A stretch of DNA of 64,000 bases, from NCBI RefSeq assembly GCF_017562075.2, contig NC_054083.1, forward strand, positions 53,148,442-53,212,441, written 5' to 3'. This document shows, piece by piece, positions 36,811 to 47,477 of the stretch. The notes beneath the pieces were generated by a model. The model had not been told where the DNA came from. It ran no database searches and worked only from the letters and a program-made list of their open reading frames with translations. The number at the start of each line of letters is the position of its first letter. The stretch's first letter is position 1. The position numbers and the translations under genes are program-made. Source of the stretch: Anopheles merus. Lineage: Eukaryota; Arthropoda; Insecta; Diptera; Culicidae.

Positions 36811-39800
36811 CCTGGTGCGCGCAGGTGTAGTACGGTGTGCGTCCTTTGCCTCAAATTTCGCGTTCCAGATCCTTTTGTGTTGTGGGTTGACGGCCTTCTA
36901 CTGCACCGACTCTCTTTGCGTTGATTGATGGATACCGCCGAATTAACAGGCCACCCACCCACGGACACGAAAGTGTACCTTTCGTAGCCTCTCTCTTTCT
37001 CTCTCCTACACACACACACGCTTTTTCCTTTTGTTGTGACTGATTTGCTGATGGTTGAGTTCAATTCAACACCAAATTCCGATCATAATTATACCTCCAA
37101 TTCTCCGAAACGATCGGTTGACTATTTTATTCAATGAACTCTTCACACCACACTGATTCCACGCGGTTCGGGGTTCTCTTTTCTCTTCGTTCTTTCTTCT
37201 TCGTTTCACTAATAAATCCATTGATACTTTTTCATGCCTTTAAGCTTGCCGTTGCAACGGTCTTGTTCTGTAAGGGGTGAATGTTTCCCACCCGGAAACA
37301 CCGAACGATCACGCACGCTTACACACACGGAAAACACACTGAAAACACACACACACACGCACGCGAAGGAAAGCACTTGTCGTCTTCTTCGCAAAAGTAA
37401 TCTTGCTGTATTGCTCTCTGCACTCCGTCGGGGTATTTTTATTACAATCTGTTACTTTCGTGCAAATCTCAACCCACGGCGGCCAGATCTGGAACTTGTC
37501 ATCGACTCTTCAACTCTCACTTTCTCACCTTGCCGTGCCGTGCCAAATATCTAAACACACAGACACACACACACTCGCGCGCGGACCCCTGGAAGCGGAG
37601 CTATTTTTCTTTACAAAGGAATTTTCGCGAAACAATTCGTCACGGGAATCACATTCGCACGCGGATCGTTCACTTCACTTTGCTTACTGTAAATTCTTCG
37701 GCATCATCGGCAACAGGCTAGTAGTAGCGGTGGCGAAGAAAATGCTCACTTTTGAAAATGTAGAAAGATAAACAAAGCGGTTGCTGTGAAGATAGTACAA
37801 ATGGAAAGCAGATTAAGTATGGCGATAACAATTTCAAGACTGAATCAATCATAGACATGCAGTTCCACAAATATCTGTGAAGACTAGAGTAATGGCTAGT
37901 AATGTTATTTTGCGAAAAACCTTAATTGATGTTGCGAATGGAACGAATGGAAGCGCATAATCAGCTTCGTTGACTTGCTCCTGCCAAAAGTTATATGGAT
38001 TTTCTGGAACGAGATCAAAATAGCTCCACTGTCCCCTCAAGGAGTCAATAGAAACTCTACAGTAACCCTATATGACGTCAGCCATACATTTCAATTACAA
38101 AATACCACATGCTTTTGTGAGAATTTCAGTACACCAATGTCCGATACCTCAATACCAATCCTAATCTGATTAAAAGTTGTCATAATTCTTGTCATCGAGT
38201 TTTGCGCAAAATCTACCAAATTCCATTCCAATTCCAAGGCTTTGGGATCCAAAGGGATTGATAGTGTATGGCACATATCAGTAACCTAGTTGGAACGACT
38301 TCCACACCCCACAGTGCACGGCCTCGGCCTAACTTTTGGCAGAGATCCCATTCTAAATTCCAAAGCTATCCGCATGGCGCTCCGGGGGTTCTATTATACA
38401 ACCTTCCAACTATCAAGATCGATCTAGAATTTGTGATTTGCATATCAGGTCAAAATCTATACCAAAAGTATGACAAAATTAGCTAAAATAATCTGTTCAC
38501 TCACCAACATCGCTCTTAAACTGTTTTTGTTTCATGTGTTGTGATACGACCATTGCATCATCAGCTAAACAGCAATCAAGGTTAACAAAAACAACCGCTG
38601 AAACCCATTAACCTATGGTCTTCTATCGTCCGCTGGAACTGGACACAGGGGCAAGATCAAAACATCAAACCGTTAGACATAAAATAAAAAAAAGGCTGAA
38701 CATCCGCCTTCCTCCCAACCCATTCTGGAGGCCAGTTGCAATTGAAGTTGATAATTACGACACCTACACCTCGTGTCATTTCACCTTAGCGAGCCTCTTG
38801 CCCGCTCATCAGCAAACGATTCGGTCATATATCTCCATCGAAGGTGTTTTTACAGCCCGCTGGCCTCTAATTTGCTCATCAACTCCTATCAACGCTAACG
38901 GCGATGGTGTACCTAAGCTATACCAACTCGCCGAAAAAGTCTGCCGAAAGGCCGTGCCAGAGTGGCGGCAGACTAGACACCGTCGTCGTGACATTGCTTC
39001 CGCACGAGGTGGTCGTGGTGCCGCAACAGCACTGATGGTTCTTTTTTTGACAATCTTCAGAAATGATCTAATCGTTGGAAATAAATATTTACATTTCGAT
39101 TACGCATCACGCCGCTCACGCGGGGCGGAGGGGGGGTTGAAGCATAAAGCAAAGACACACAACCTTGTCAAACCAGTCAAAACGGAACAGCGCGCGCGTG
39201 TGTGCGTGCGTGTTTGCGTGGAAGAAGATGTATTTGCCGAGTCCCATCCAGAGGCTACTTGCTACTTGCCAGTGGCCACAATGCAATGTTGACAAGCCTG
39301 CACTTGAAAAAGGACATTTTTGTGGAGTTTTGGCGTGAAAGGGCATTTCCTTCCCGTCGTTCAAACCGCACCCCACCCCTGCGTGTGCAAATTTATTCCG
39401 GGATATTACGTAGTCCCACGGCACAACAGCAACAAACCGTCTCCTTCTCCTTCGCGGTAACGCATTTGCAAGGGCAGAAACTGCTACATAACAACATCGA
39501 AGGAGGCCGTCACTGTGTGCGCGTGTGTGGGGCTAAACTCTTCCTTGGGACAAACGCCTCCCCCCCCCCCCCTTGCCTTGCACTGTTCGCGGCGGGCATT
39601 AGGGAGGCAGTTCGGCAGAGGTGGCCTCTGGGCGTGCCAGTGTGTTAGTGCAACCCGTGCTCCATTTATTGGCCGTTTGGGGCGCGCGCTGCATGCGGCT
39701 GCCTACTCACACGCGCACGCACTATGCCGTGTATTCACTACGCAAACCCCTACGACTGTGGGGTGGAGAAAAGGGACCCGTGTAGGGTGGAAAGTGGGCA

Positions 39801-41750
39801 ATTTGCACACAATGTTGTGTGTGTTTTTTTATTTGTTAGCTGATGGTCCCATGTTGCTGCTTTCAGCTTTGCCACACATTCTCCACTTCATTGCTAAATA
39901 AAACAAAACACCGGATAGGGGGATGGCGGACATCATCACCGTGCCAGATGAGGCTGATGTGTTGTGCGGTGTTCTAATGTGTTTTGTGACGTACTGCGGA
40001 ATGGTGTAACTCGCAACATTTGATTTTTCTCTTTGGGTTTTTTTCCGCGACGATAAAACGACAAAAACAATCAATGGAAATCGTTGGACTTGTAGGCATT
40101 AAAACGACTTGGCCAGCATACCACACCACATGTTCGCTGGTTACTTTCCATCTTTCCCTAAAAACAAGAAAAGAAAAACAACATCAACACAACATCCCGG
40201 TGGGAGGGAGGAGTCGAAGGTTTGAGAGGGTTTCCTCCAGCGCAACTCTCTTTGGCCCTATGCTTCCAGAGGCGACTTTTCCAGGCAGTAAACCCCAGTC
40301 ATCGGTCGGTCGGTGGGAATTGGACCACCATCTTGATTAGCGGCTCCAAATTTTCACTCTCCACTCCTCTACTGCTCCATTGTTGTAAAAATGACTCTAT
40401 TTGGCACTTTGGGTTGATTTTCATCGTCAACAAACGAATGAGAACAAGCGAATAAACACAACCACTTTCCACCCCCTTGGCAAATGACGGGCGAGAGTCA
40501 TTTACTTCCAGGGAGTGCGATTACAATGATTCCTGTTCATTTCTGCCAGCACATCAATGGTTATCATGTTTTAAGCACCAAGGCACAGCTCTACAGCAAC
40601 AACTCAGCCAACTTTGTTGCGACGTCATAATATGGGCGGCCGTCTATGGACAACCAAACCAACAACAACACACCAGCGGCGAGTGAAATTTCGCAAATTT
40701 ACTAACACACACAAACACACATTCGATCCATCACCATCTCGCCCAAAATTCGCTACGCGGACCTGCGGCTGGTTGACGGAGTGTACCATTTCGGAAACAC
40801 CGGGCCAACACAATGCACGTACACACACACACCAGACTCTTGGCCCACAACTCATACGTCCGCACACACACACATACACATGCACACGCACACATATGCT
40901 CGTACGAGCCCGCATTGGAAAAATCACGCAACTCTAAATCTTCCCACACTGCTGGGGCTGAAGGGGCTTCGCCAACCAGCAGCAACAGCAACAACAACAA
41001 CAGGACCCTGCCTGTGGGAACAACAGGGGGGAGGGTGCGAACGTTTTTTCACGGATTGTTTCACGAAATGGCACACAAACGAACGGGATGTGACCGAAAG
41101 TCGTGGGTTGGAGCTAGATTCATTCCACAGCTGCACTGGCCGGAACTTGGCTGACGGTGCCGTGTCATCCAGCAGGGGTCATCTTGAGCTGGTACGGCGT
41201 TTCCTCTTCTTCTTTCGCACGATGAATGAAAAGCAACATTTGGGAAAAACTTCAAAAACTTGCTCATTCAACGCGCACATACGCGCGCACACACATACAC
41301 AAGCACAGCCTGCGCTCACTCTGGATGAAAGGAGAACTTGTTGGCGTTGGCCACCGTCGTCGCTTCCACCATGCCACCACACCATCAGCCACACACAATT
41401 TCTTCCGTAACACACACACACACACTCGGGGGGTGCGACCCTTCGCCATCCGGATGCGTCTCTTTTGCTCCCGAGCAGGGCGAGGAGTTGCGGCAAAGCA
41501 CGGCACAACTTACACTTTTCTTCCGGTTTGCTGAATGTGTGCTTAACCGTTCCGGAATCTGCCGATTGACAACATTTTGCCAACCAAAGAATCAACCTAT
41601 TTTTTCACTTCACAGCTCTCTTGCAAACCTCTTGCTCGCAAACGCACACGACCAACACACGGGGACTATGCGCTAGTTTTCGAGTTTCCGTCGCTTGCAC
41701 ACTGTACGCAGCATTCCCTTGCGCTGTTGCGGCTGTGTGCGTGCGCTGTA
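36811..41750 (-). other. Upstream region of CLASP (possible 5' UTR intron)
   Basis: About 5 kb without recognised coding sequence. CA/TG microsatellites are frequent (37344-37358, 40860-40900, 41410-41424), with a poly-C run at 39559-39571. A motif cluster at 41754-41766 oriented to the minus strand could be the transcription start of CLASP, which would make much of this stretch a 5' UTR intron. A 225-codon plus-strand frame at 38615-39292 is treated separately. Confidence 0.5.
38615..39292 (+). other. Unassigned 225-codon open reading frame
   Basis: An ATG-initiated frame of 225 codons, the longest one in the CLASP upstream region. I recognise no family. The protein is basic, starts MVFYRPLELDTGARSKHQTV and has a hydrophobic stretch (ALMVLFLTIF) after an RGGRG segment. 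Its last third runs through a GT-rich repeat (RVCVRVCV), which argues for chance. There is no clear promoter or poly(A) signal. Probably not a gene. Confidence 0.15.
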
Positions 41751-41753
41751 CGC

Positions 41754-41766
41754 AGTGTGGCCAGAT
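41754..41766 (-). promoter_or_regulatory. Motif-1-like core promoter element facing CLASP
   Basis: AGTGTGGCCAGAT on the plus strand is, on the minus strand, ATCTGGCCACACT, close to the fly core-promoter Motif 1 (YGGTCACACTR). Its orientation would drive minus-strand transcription, i.e. CLASP, whose ATG is 4.9 kb away. The TSS assignment is inferred. Confidence 0.35.
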
Positions 41767-42204
41767 TATTTTGGCGGTTTTCGGTAGGCGCATCAAAATT
41801 TTATCGGTAGTTTTCGGTAGGTTAAAACTCAAAACTTTACTGAGTTTAAAGAAGTAGAAGCGAAAGAAGTGTTCAGCGGGATGAGAGGGGGGGGGGATGC
41901 TAATGGGCAAAATGAAAGTTCCATCTCACGAGAATATGTATTCTTTATCTAGGATATGGATTAGATTTGGTTCAGCGGTTACACAAAAGAAGCCCAAGCG
42001 CCACAGATTAAGCTTAAACGACTGGAAAATTGAATATCCATAGAAAAAAAATGAAAGCTCCACAGCTTCATTGGTTTGATCAATAGATGGCGTATTACAA
42101 CTCATCATTATATTGCTATCCTTTTCTTGCAATGTGTTTCGACAAGTTGCATTTTATTATGACCTATATAGCCTTCTAACTTTCTGAGCAAAAATCTATA
42201 TAAA

Positions 42205-42430
42205 TGGTCGTGTGGTTAGATACGTGGGTATCAACACCAATGACCATTGCTCAAATCTCACTTGCTTCAGTGCTGGTGGTTTCCGTTGGAGTTTAGTATT
42301 TAAACAATCGTATCGCCGTTCTAGTTCTAGCGATGCATAACTTCAATGCGAAACCATACAACAGTACAGAGGAAATGAGAAAGCTCTCCTCCAAGCGATG
42401 AAGCTCAACTGGTTGGGGTATCCCACCAAC
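42205..42430 (+). mobile_element. tRNA-derived SINE-like element
   Basis: The segment at 42205-42262 resembles a decayed tRNA promoter: box A-like TGTGGTTAGATACGTGG (42211-42227), then box B-like TGCTCAAATCTCA (42248-42260), 20 nt apart. It is followed by about 150 bp of unrelated body. It does not fold as a tRNA (no acceptor pairing). This arrangement is typical of Pol III-transcribed SINEs. The ends and family are not established. Confidence 0.45.
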
Positions 42431-42472
42431 AGATAGCGCCACCAGCTTTTTTGCTATTTTTAGAATGCATGA

Positions 42473-42561
42473 GTCGTTTGGCGTCTGCTAAACGAAGTCT
42501 TTCTATATTCCGTTTAGGTAGAGAACTTGAGTCGTTTAGAAGCCGTTTAGTGGTCGTTTAG
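42473..42561. repeat. Clustered CGTTTAG heptamers
   Basis: CGTTTAG occurs at 42511-42517, 42533-42539, 42544-42550 and 42555-42561, inverted as CTAAACG at 42488-42494, with a variant GTCGTTTG at 42473. The last copies sit in a TAGTGGTCGTTTAGTGG context. It abuts the SINE-like element and may be the end of a second decayed mobile element. Confidence 0.5.
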
Positions 42562-42850
42562 TGGATTTGTGGCACTTGGGAGGTCTTTCTGAAATGTCGA
42601 TCAGAAAATTGCACTAGGAATTCTAAGCCAAAGAAGGACTAAGATGCACATTTTTTTCTCAGTGGTGACAAGTTCTTTTTCTCGGGGCTCCACGCTACCG
42701 CCTAGGGCCGCAGCAGTGCTCCATTGGATACGATTTTATTGTTCGTGCTGTCATTTGATTTTCGCTGGATTATTAAGATTGATTTGATTGTTTGGCTGAG
42801 TTTTATAGTTCAATGATTAAAAAATTGAGATATTTTCCTTCAACCCCTAG

Positions 42851-42887
42851 ATACATCGGTATACATCGGTATTTCTGGTCACTCTGG
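42851..42887 (+). promoter_or_regulatory. Motif 6/Motif 1-like core promoter facing the membrane-protein gene
   Basis: Two tandem ATACATCGGT decamers (42851-42870) run into ATCGGTATTTCT (Motif 6-like, KTYRGTATWTTT) and TGGTCACTCTGG (Motif 1-like). In fly housekeeping promoters these two motifs occur together in this order and orientation. The next plus-strand gene starts at 43654, so a 5' UTR of up to 0.75 kb or a 5' intron is implied. Confidence 0.4.
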
Positions 42888-43653
42888 CTGTACGCTCGCG
42901 CGGCGACAGTGGCGGGTTGAGTACTGATCCCGGTTGCCACCAAGCCGTTACCTTTGCTAAGCAATTGTTTACGTGCATCTTTTTGCGTTGCTGCATGTTT
43001 TCAAAAGTTGTTGGAATTACACGAATTTTTGTTGAATTGTAGGCCACTCGTTATTGCTCAAGATTTATCACTGCTATTAAATAGCAGATACTTCGGGCCT
43101 TTCATTCCTTTTCCATCCAATTCAGTTGTCAGATTTCGTCGAACCCAATCAACAAGTTTTGTTTACAATCAGCAAATTTAATTGATAAATAAGAGAACAG
43201 TAATTTTATAAGTTTACCAGTCTCATTATTGTGGGTTTAGTTGTCACTTTTTTATATTAAATATATGGACAAACATCATCGTTCGATAAGCGTCCAATTG
43301 TACAGGGCTGTCAGACGGGACAGTGGTTGACGGTTTTTGTTAGCTGGGAATCGCTTTGGCAGTCAAAAAGAAAAACGACGGTCGCCTCTTTCTTCTTTCG
43401 CCACAGACGATAATGATAACGAAAAAATCGTAAAACAGCAACCGTGCCGAGTGTTTCCGACCACACCAAACGGGAAACAGGATCTAAAATTCATTTCACA
43501 CGCTGTACGCTGTTAGTTTGCCGCCTCGTAGAGTGTTTTCTTTACTAGTTTTCCGATTCGGCATATAAACAAACCAGTAGTGCGTCGTGTACAAAGGAAA
43601 GGTAGCTAGGCGGGCACAGGTGGTGGACGGAAGGTGGCACAATAAAGAAAATC

Positions 43654-44431
43654 ATGCATTCGGATCGCCGATTGTATCTTCTGGTGCTGTATGTGTTCGC
43701 GCTACAGCTCCGGACGTCGATAGGAGGCAATCCGCGCGACAGTGCCCAGGTCAGTGCCCGTAATGTGGCGAGCAATGGCACCAGCAGCAGTAGCGCCAGA
43801 AGCAACAGTAGCACCAACAGTAGGTATCGCTCCGTAAGGAGGGGCATCTCGTGACCAGCCGGAACTATTTGTTCAGTTCTTTTCATCCACTGTCTCTGTT
43901 CCAGCAGTTGCCTGTCGGGAGGATGTGCTCGACCAATGTCCCCCGAATGCGTCATGTGATAAGGGTCAGTGTGTTTGTCTTTTCGGCTACAAGCTGAATG
44001 CCGCGTATCACGGGAAGAACGCCTCTGCCAGCAGTCCGCCGCCAGCCATGCCTGTTCCGAGCACCAACGCTGCCTCCATTACGTACTGTTTGCCGGACGA
44101 AACCGGCGCCAAAGCAACCTCTCTGCACGGAGGACCTGGCAGCAATAGCAGCAAGGCGCCGGGCGACGGAGCTGCTGCCGAAGGAGATGGTGGAAAGGCG
44201 GGACAGTTGCCCCTGCGGGAACCGGTCGCAGCTCATCACATCCTCGGTGGCGTGCTGATCCCACTCGCCTTCGTCGTGATACTGATCGGCAGTGCCATCC
44301 TCGCGAAGCGTACAGATCTCTGGGCCCGGCTACGGCAACGGTTCCTCGCGCACCGGAACCGCCACCGAAGGCGGCCGGCCTACGAGGACGTGGTGCTAGG
44401 TAATGATTCCGATGATCCGCCTTTGATCTAA
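43654..44431 (+). CDS. Uncharacterised type I membrane protein with acidic dileucine tail
   Basis: Two exons, 43654-43819 and 43905-44431 (phase 1), give 230 aa. I do not recognise the family. Visible features: a signal peptide (LYLLVLYVFALQLRTSIGG); a Ser/Asn-rich stretch with several N-X-S/T sites (NGT, NSS); an EGF-like half-domain with cysteines in CREDVLDQCPPNASCDKGQC and then CVCLFGYKL; a low-complexity Ala/Gly/Pro region; one transmembrane helix (GVLIPLAFVVILIGSAIL, about 177-194); a basic juxtamembrane stretch (RQRFLAHRNRHRRRP); and a C-terminus YEDVVLGNDSDDPPLI. The last residues fit D-x-x-x-L-I, the AP-adaptor sorting signal, and YEDV fits Y-x-x-hydrophobic. This suggests an endolysosomal or recycling membrane protein. 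A second donor, AG|GTATCG at 43823/43824, would break the frame. Confidence 0.8.
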
Positions 44432-46239
44432 AACGAAAGCAAACCGAACCCAACAACCACCAACCAGCATCTTCTCTCTCTCTTCTCTCTCTCTTTCTTC
44501 TCTATCCTTTCTTTTTCCTTGTGCCCCACTAATTCCCTTCGCACCTCACCCCCTACTAGTCACCCCGTCGGTAGAGCACCACGGTTGAGAGGTCGTGTCT
44601 CGGTGCAAGCATGTCGTTCTAGAGCGAGTGTGTGTAGCGGCTGTTCGATGTGCTTATTGGTATTTTCTGTTTAGCGTAGATTGTCCGCCCTCTAATCCCC
44701 CTTCTCTCCTGTAGTACCACCACGGTATTATATCCCTTCTGCCGACAAACCCTTCAATAATCGACGACTCATTACCATTATGCGTAACCGAAATATCTCT
44801 CTCTCTCTCTTTCTCTCTCACTCTCTGTTCTCTTCTTTCACTGTTCCACATCACAACTTCCTTTTCGTTACTAACGACCCCCTTAATCAACTAAACAAAA
44901 CCAACAACGACCGACAACGACGAATTGATGAGAGCAGTGGGCTTTGAGCCACAGGCGGGCAGGCTTTGAGAACGCCAAAGAGAACAGTACCATGCCGAGG
45001 AAGGGTGTGCATTTAAATAGATGTGCTTGTTTTTACATTATCGCCCCCCTTATCGAGCGCGAACTTGCTGCAACCTACGTTCCTTAACGAGAAGAAGAGC
45101 GCGATCCCGCGGGGTGATGTACTGAAGAAATAAGTCTAAAATCTAAGTCATTGAGGCGCGGAGGATGGTCGGAACCGATCGCACACATACGCACAACACC
45201 GTAAGATAGTGGAGTAGAAGATCGATAGCGATGAGAAATAGGCAGAGGGGGAGGCAGAGGAACGCTGATAAGAAGCTGGGAGCTGCAGCACGGGCAGAGG
45301 ATAAGATAGAATCTTGCCAAATGGAGACAAAAAAAACCTATTCTTATTTGAAAGCGAATTAGCAGTTAAGAGAATTATTGAAAACAGAGTTGTGTTGGTC
45401 CAGTGGAATTTGGCAAGAGTGCGTTGAAACAGCAGAAACCAAATGTCTTTTTGAGGAATTAGATAGTGTAGCGTGTGAGTTTGATCACACTTTCACCAAA
45501 AACCAAAAAGAATGGAAAAGGAAATACGTGGAAGTTGTAAGAATTTAGAGATTGCCGTAACGAACGATCGAGAAGCGCGGATAAGTGTGGATAGTTTTAA
45601 CTTCAAGGACCTCTAACGCCTATTTTGGGCTACTTTGGGTTTGACCTAAGTCATCAGCCCAGGAGGTCTCAAAGATTTGCATCAGAGATTTTGATCTTCC
45701 TTCCCGGAGGGCATTAAATAACATTAATAAACAATAATTTAGGACATAGGAGTAAAACAAAAGCGTAAGCAAAAGAGAGTGGGAAGCTGTAACATTTCGT
45801 ACGATAGGTTCCTTTTAGCTATCGAATGAGATTAAAGGACTAACGCGAGAGGATGACGGGGAATGTGTACAGTCAGTATCAAAACGCACAGAAACAGAAC
45901 ACGAACTCATTACTAAATGCATTACAGAGGAGCAGCCATATCACTGCACGCATCAGGGGGAACGAAATCGAAAAGGGACAAAAATAAGAGAAGGAATTGT
46001 AGCATTTGAAGGCAGGGCGCACGAAGAACTATTACTTACACTTACCTAACTCGTGGTTTCTTCCTATCCCCGTGTGCATTTTCCCATATCATTAGGCGTA
46101 TTGTTCCTTATTGTTTTTGTCACCCTTCTTTTGTTTATCCCTCTCTCGGTCGTTTCCTCATCATTTTGTTTGAGTACATTTAATGAGCCATAATTTTCGT
46201 CATACCAAAAATATGTATTCTGTGATAAATTTCAATAAA
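44432..46239 (+). other. Probable long 3' UTR of the membrane-protein gene
   Basis: About 1.8 kb after the stop without recognised coding sequence, starting with a CT-rich stretch (44466-44518). The first convincing signal is AATAAA at 46234-46239. It ends only about 110 bp from the stop codon of NDUFAF4, which converges from the right. Confidence 0.5.
46234..46239 (+). promoter_or_regulatory. Poly(A) signal, membrane-protein gene
   Basis: AATAAA in an AT-rich context followed by a T-rich downstream element (GTCTATATTTTT). Confidence 0.55.
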
Positions 46240-46330
46240 TGTCTATATTTTTAAGACGGTAACATTTTCGGAGTGCCAGCGCAAGCAAGAAAGGTTACCG
46301 ATTGTACGATTGTTTGTTTGTTATTCGCGA

Positions 46331-46336
46331 TTTATT
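46331..46336 (-). promoter_or_regulatory. NDUFAF4 poly(A) signal
   Basis: TTTATT on the plus strand (AATAAA on the minus) begins 14 nt beyond the NDUFAF4 stop codon, implying a very short 3' UTR. Confidence 0.6.
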
Positions 46337-46349
46337 TCTATTTTTCCCC

Positions 46350-47101
46350 CTATTCGATCTGTTTCGCGCCTTCTGCCGCCCGCGTTAGTACCCTACGCCG
46401 TTCGAGGTTTTTGTCGGGTAAATGCACCTCGAACGATTTGAAGTGATCGAGTATGTTTTTGACTAGTGGTTCCTTCATGTTGTAATACTCCGCTATCTTT
46501 GCCGAGGTCCACTGCTGCGGGTCGGTCTGATGGTTGCCGATAAACTGTACCGCTTGCCGCAGCGTGCAACGGCCCTTCGTGACGGTACGCGGTTCGAGAT
46601 GGCCAAACTCGTACTCTTCCACGGTGGTACGGTTTATGGGAAGAGGTTTATCAGGGTCCTGCGTTTGAGCAGCCTTAGGATCGATCTGAAAATGCAACGG
46701 AAGAAAGAACACACGTGCGTTTGTGTGTGTTGTAATAAAAACCGATAATCATATGAACGACGTCGGGAGGGAGCCTCTGTCACCGTACCATCACATCCTT
46801 TGAGGTAACGTAGACTTGGCGCAGATTTTCATCCAACTGAACATTCTTACGACTCTGCTCTTCGACAATATCTGGATGATCTGTGCAGTGGTGTAGGAGA
46901 AAAAATCAATTAGCACCGGGATATGCAAAGAAGGTCACACACGCACGGTTCCTTACCCTTGAGCACACGCTCCAAATCTCGCAGGTTGGATTCAAACTTT
47001 GGGGCCGGTTTGGGTTTTGCTTGCGATATCACTTTCTGTGCCCGATTTTCCACATTGAATCGTTGCACCTGCCGTCCAACGACGGACATTGCTTTACCCA
47101 T
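46350..47101 (-). CDS. NDUFAF4: NADH dehydrogenase complex I assembly factor 4
   Basis: Three exons, 47101-46957, 46880-46789 and 46685-46350, phase-matched, give 190 aa. The N-terminus MGKAMSVVGRQVQRFNVENR matches the family's short basic lead plus F-N-x-E-N-R-A. Conserved blocks follow: KPKPAPKFESN, LRQVYVTSKD, and the C-terminal GNHQTDPQQWTSAKIAEYYN and HFKSFEVHLPD. NDUFAF4 works with NDUFAF3 in early assembly of the Q/P-module of complex I at the inner mitochondrial membrane. Gly2 with Ser6 fits the N-myristoylation pattern M-G-x-x-x-S. No earlier ATG is in frame in this exon. It is head to head with SKI8 (376 bp) and tail to tail with the membrane-protein gene. Confidence 0.93.
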
Positions 47102-47477
47102 TTTAAGTGCAGAGCTTACAGCACATCCAAATTTTGTGTTTAATATCAGCAGATTGCGTAAATATACCCGGTTTGACAAATGGGCAGCGAGAAAATGTGA
47201 TTTGACGTTTCAACCGGCGGACGGTTTGTTTACGTTGTTGGTTTGAAGCGATTTTTAGTAATTAAACCATTTAGTTTTACAAAAAATATTAAATTACGTG
47301 AAGAGCATTTCAAAAGAGCTGAAATTATTGTATTTTAGGGCATTTTTCATGAATTAAATCGTGATAATAGAGTTCGATGCAGTTTGACAATCACCTCATC
47401 GATTGACAAAACGTTTTCACCGGGCAGCTGTCATAGCACAATAACAAAACAAAGGACGAATTTAGCCGGCGCGAAAC
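47102..47477. promoter_or_regulatory. Divergent promoter of NDUFAF4 and SKI8/WDR61
   Basis: Only 376 bp separate the two start codons, so both 5' UTRs and promoters are compressed here. ATCGATTGACAA (47398-47409) contains the core of a DRE-like ATCGAT site, and a CAGCTGTCA box lies at 47425-47433. No TATA box is seen. Confidence 0.55.

Noticed and set aside
40781..41410. 209-codon frame
   Set aside because: Much of it is translated CA repeats (His/Thr runs); no domain.
42205..42262. Functional tRNA gene
   Set aside because: Box-like motifs are present but acceptor and anticodon stems do not pair; a SINE-like element fits better.
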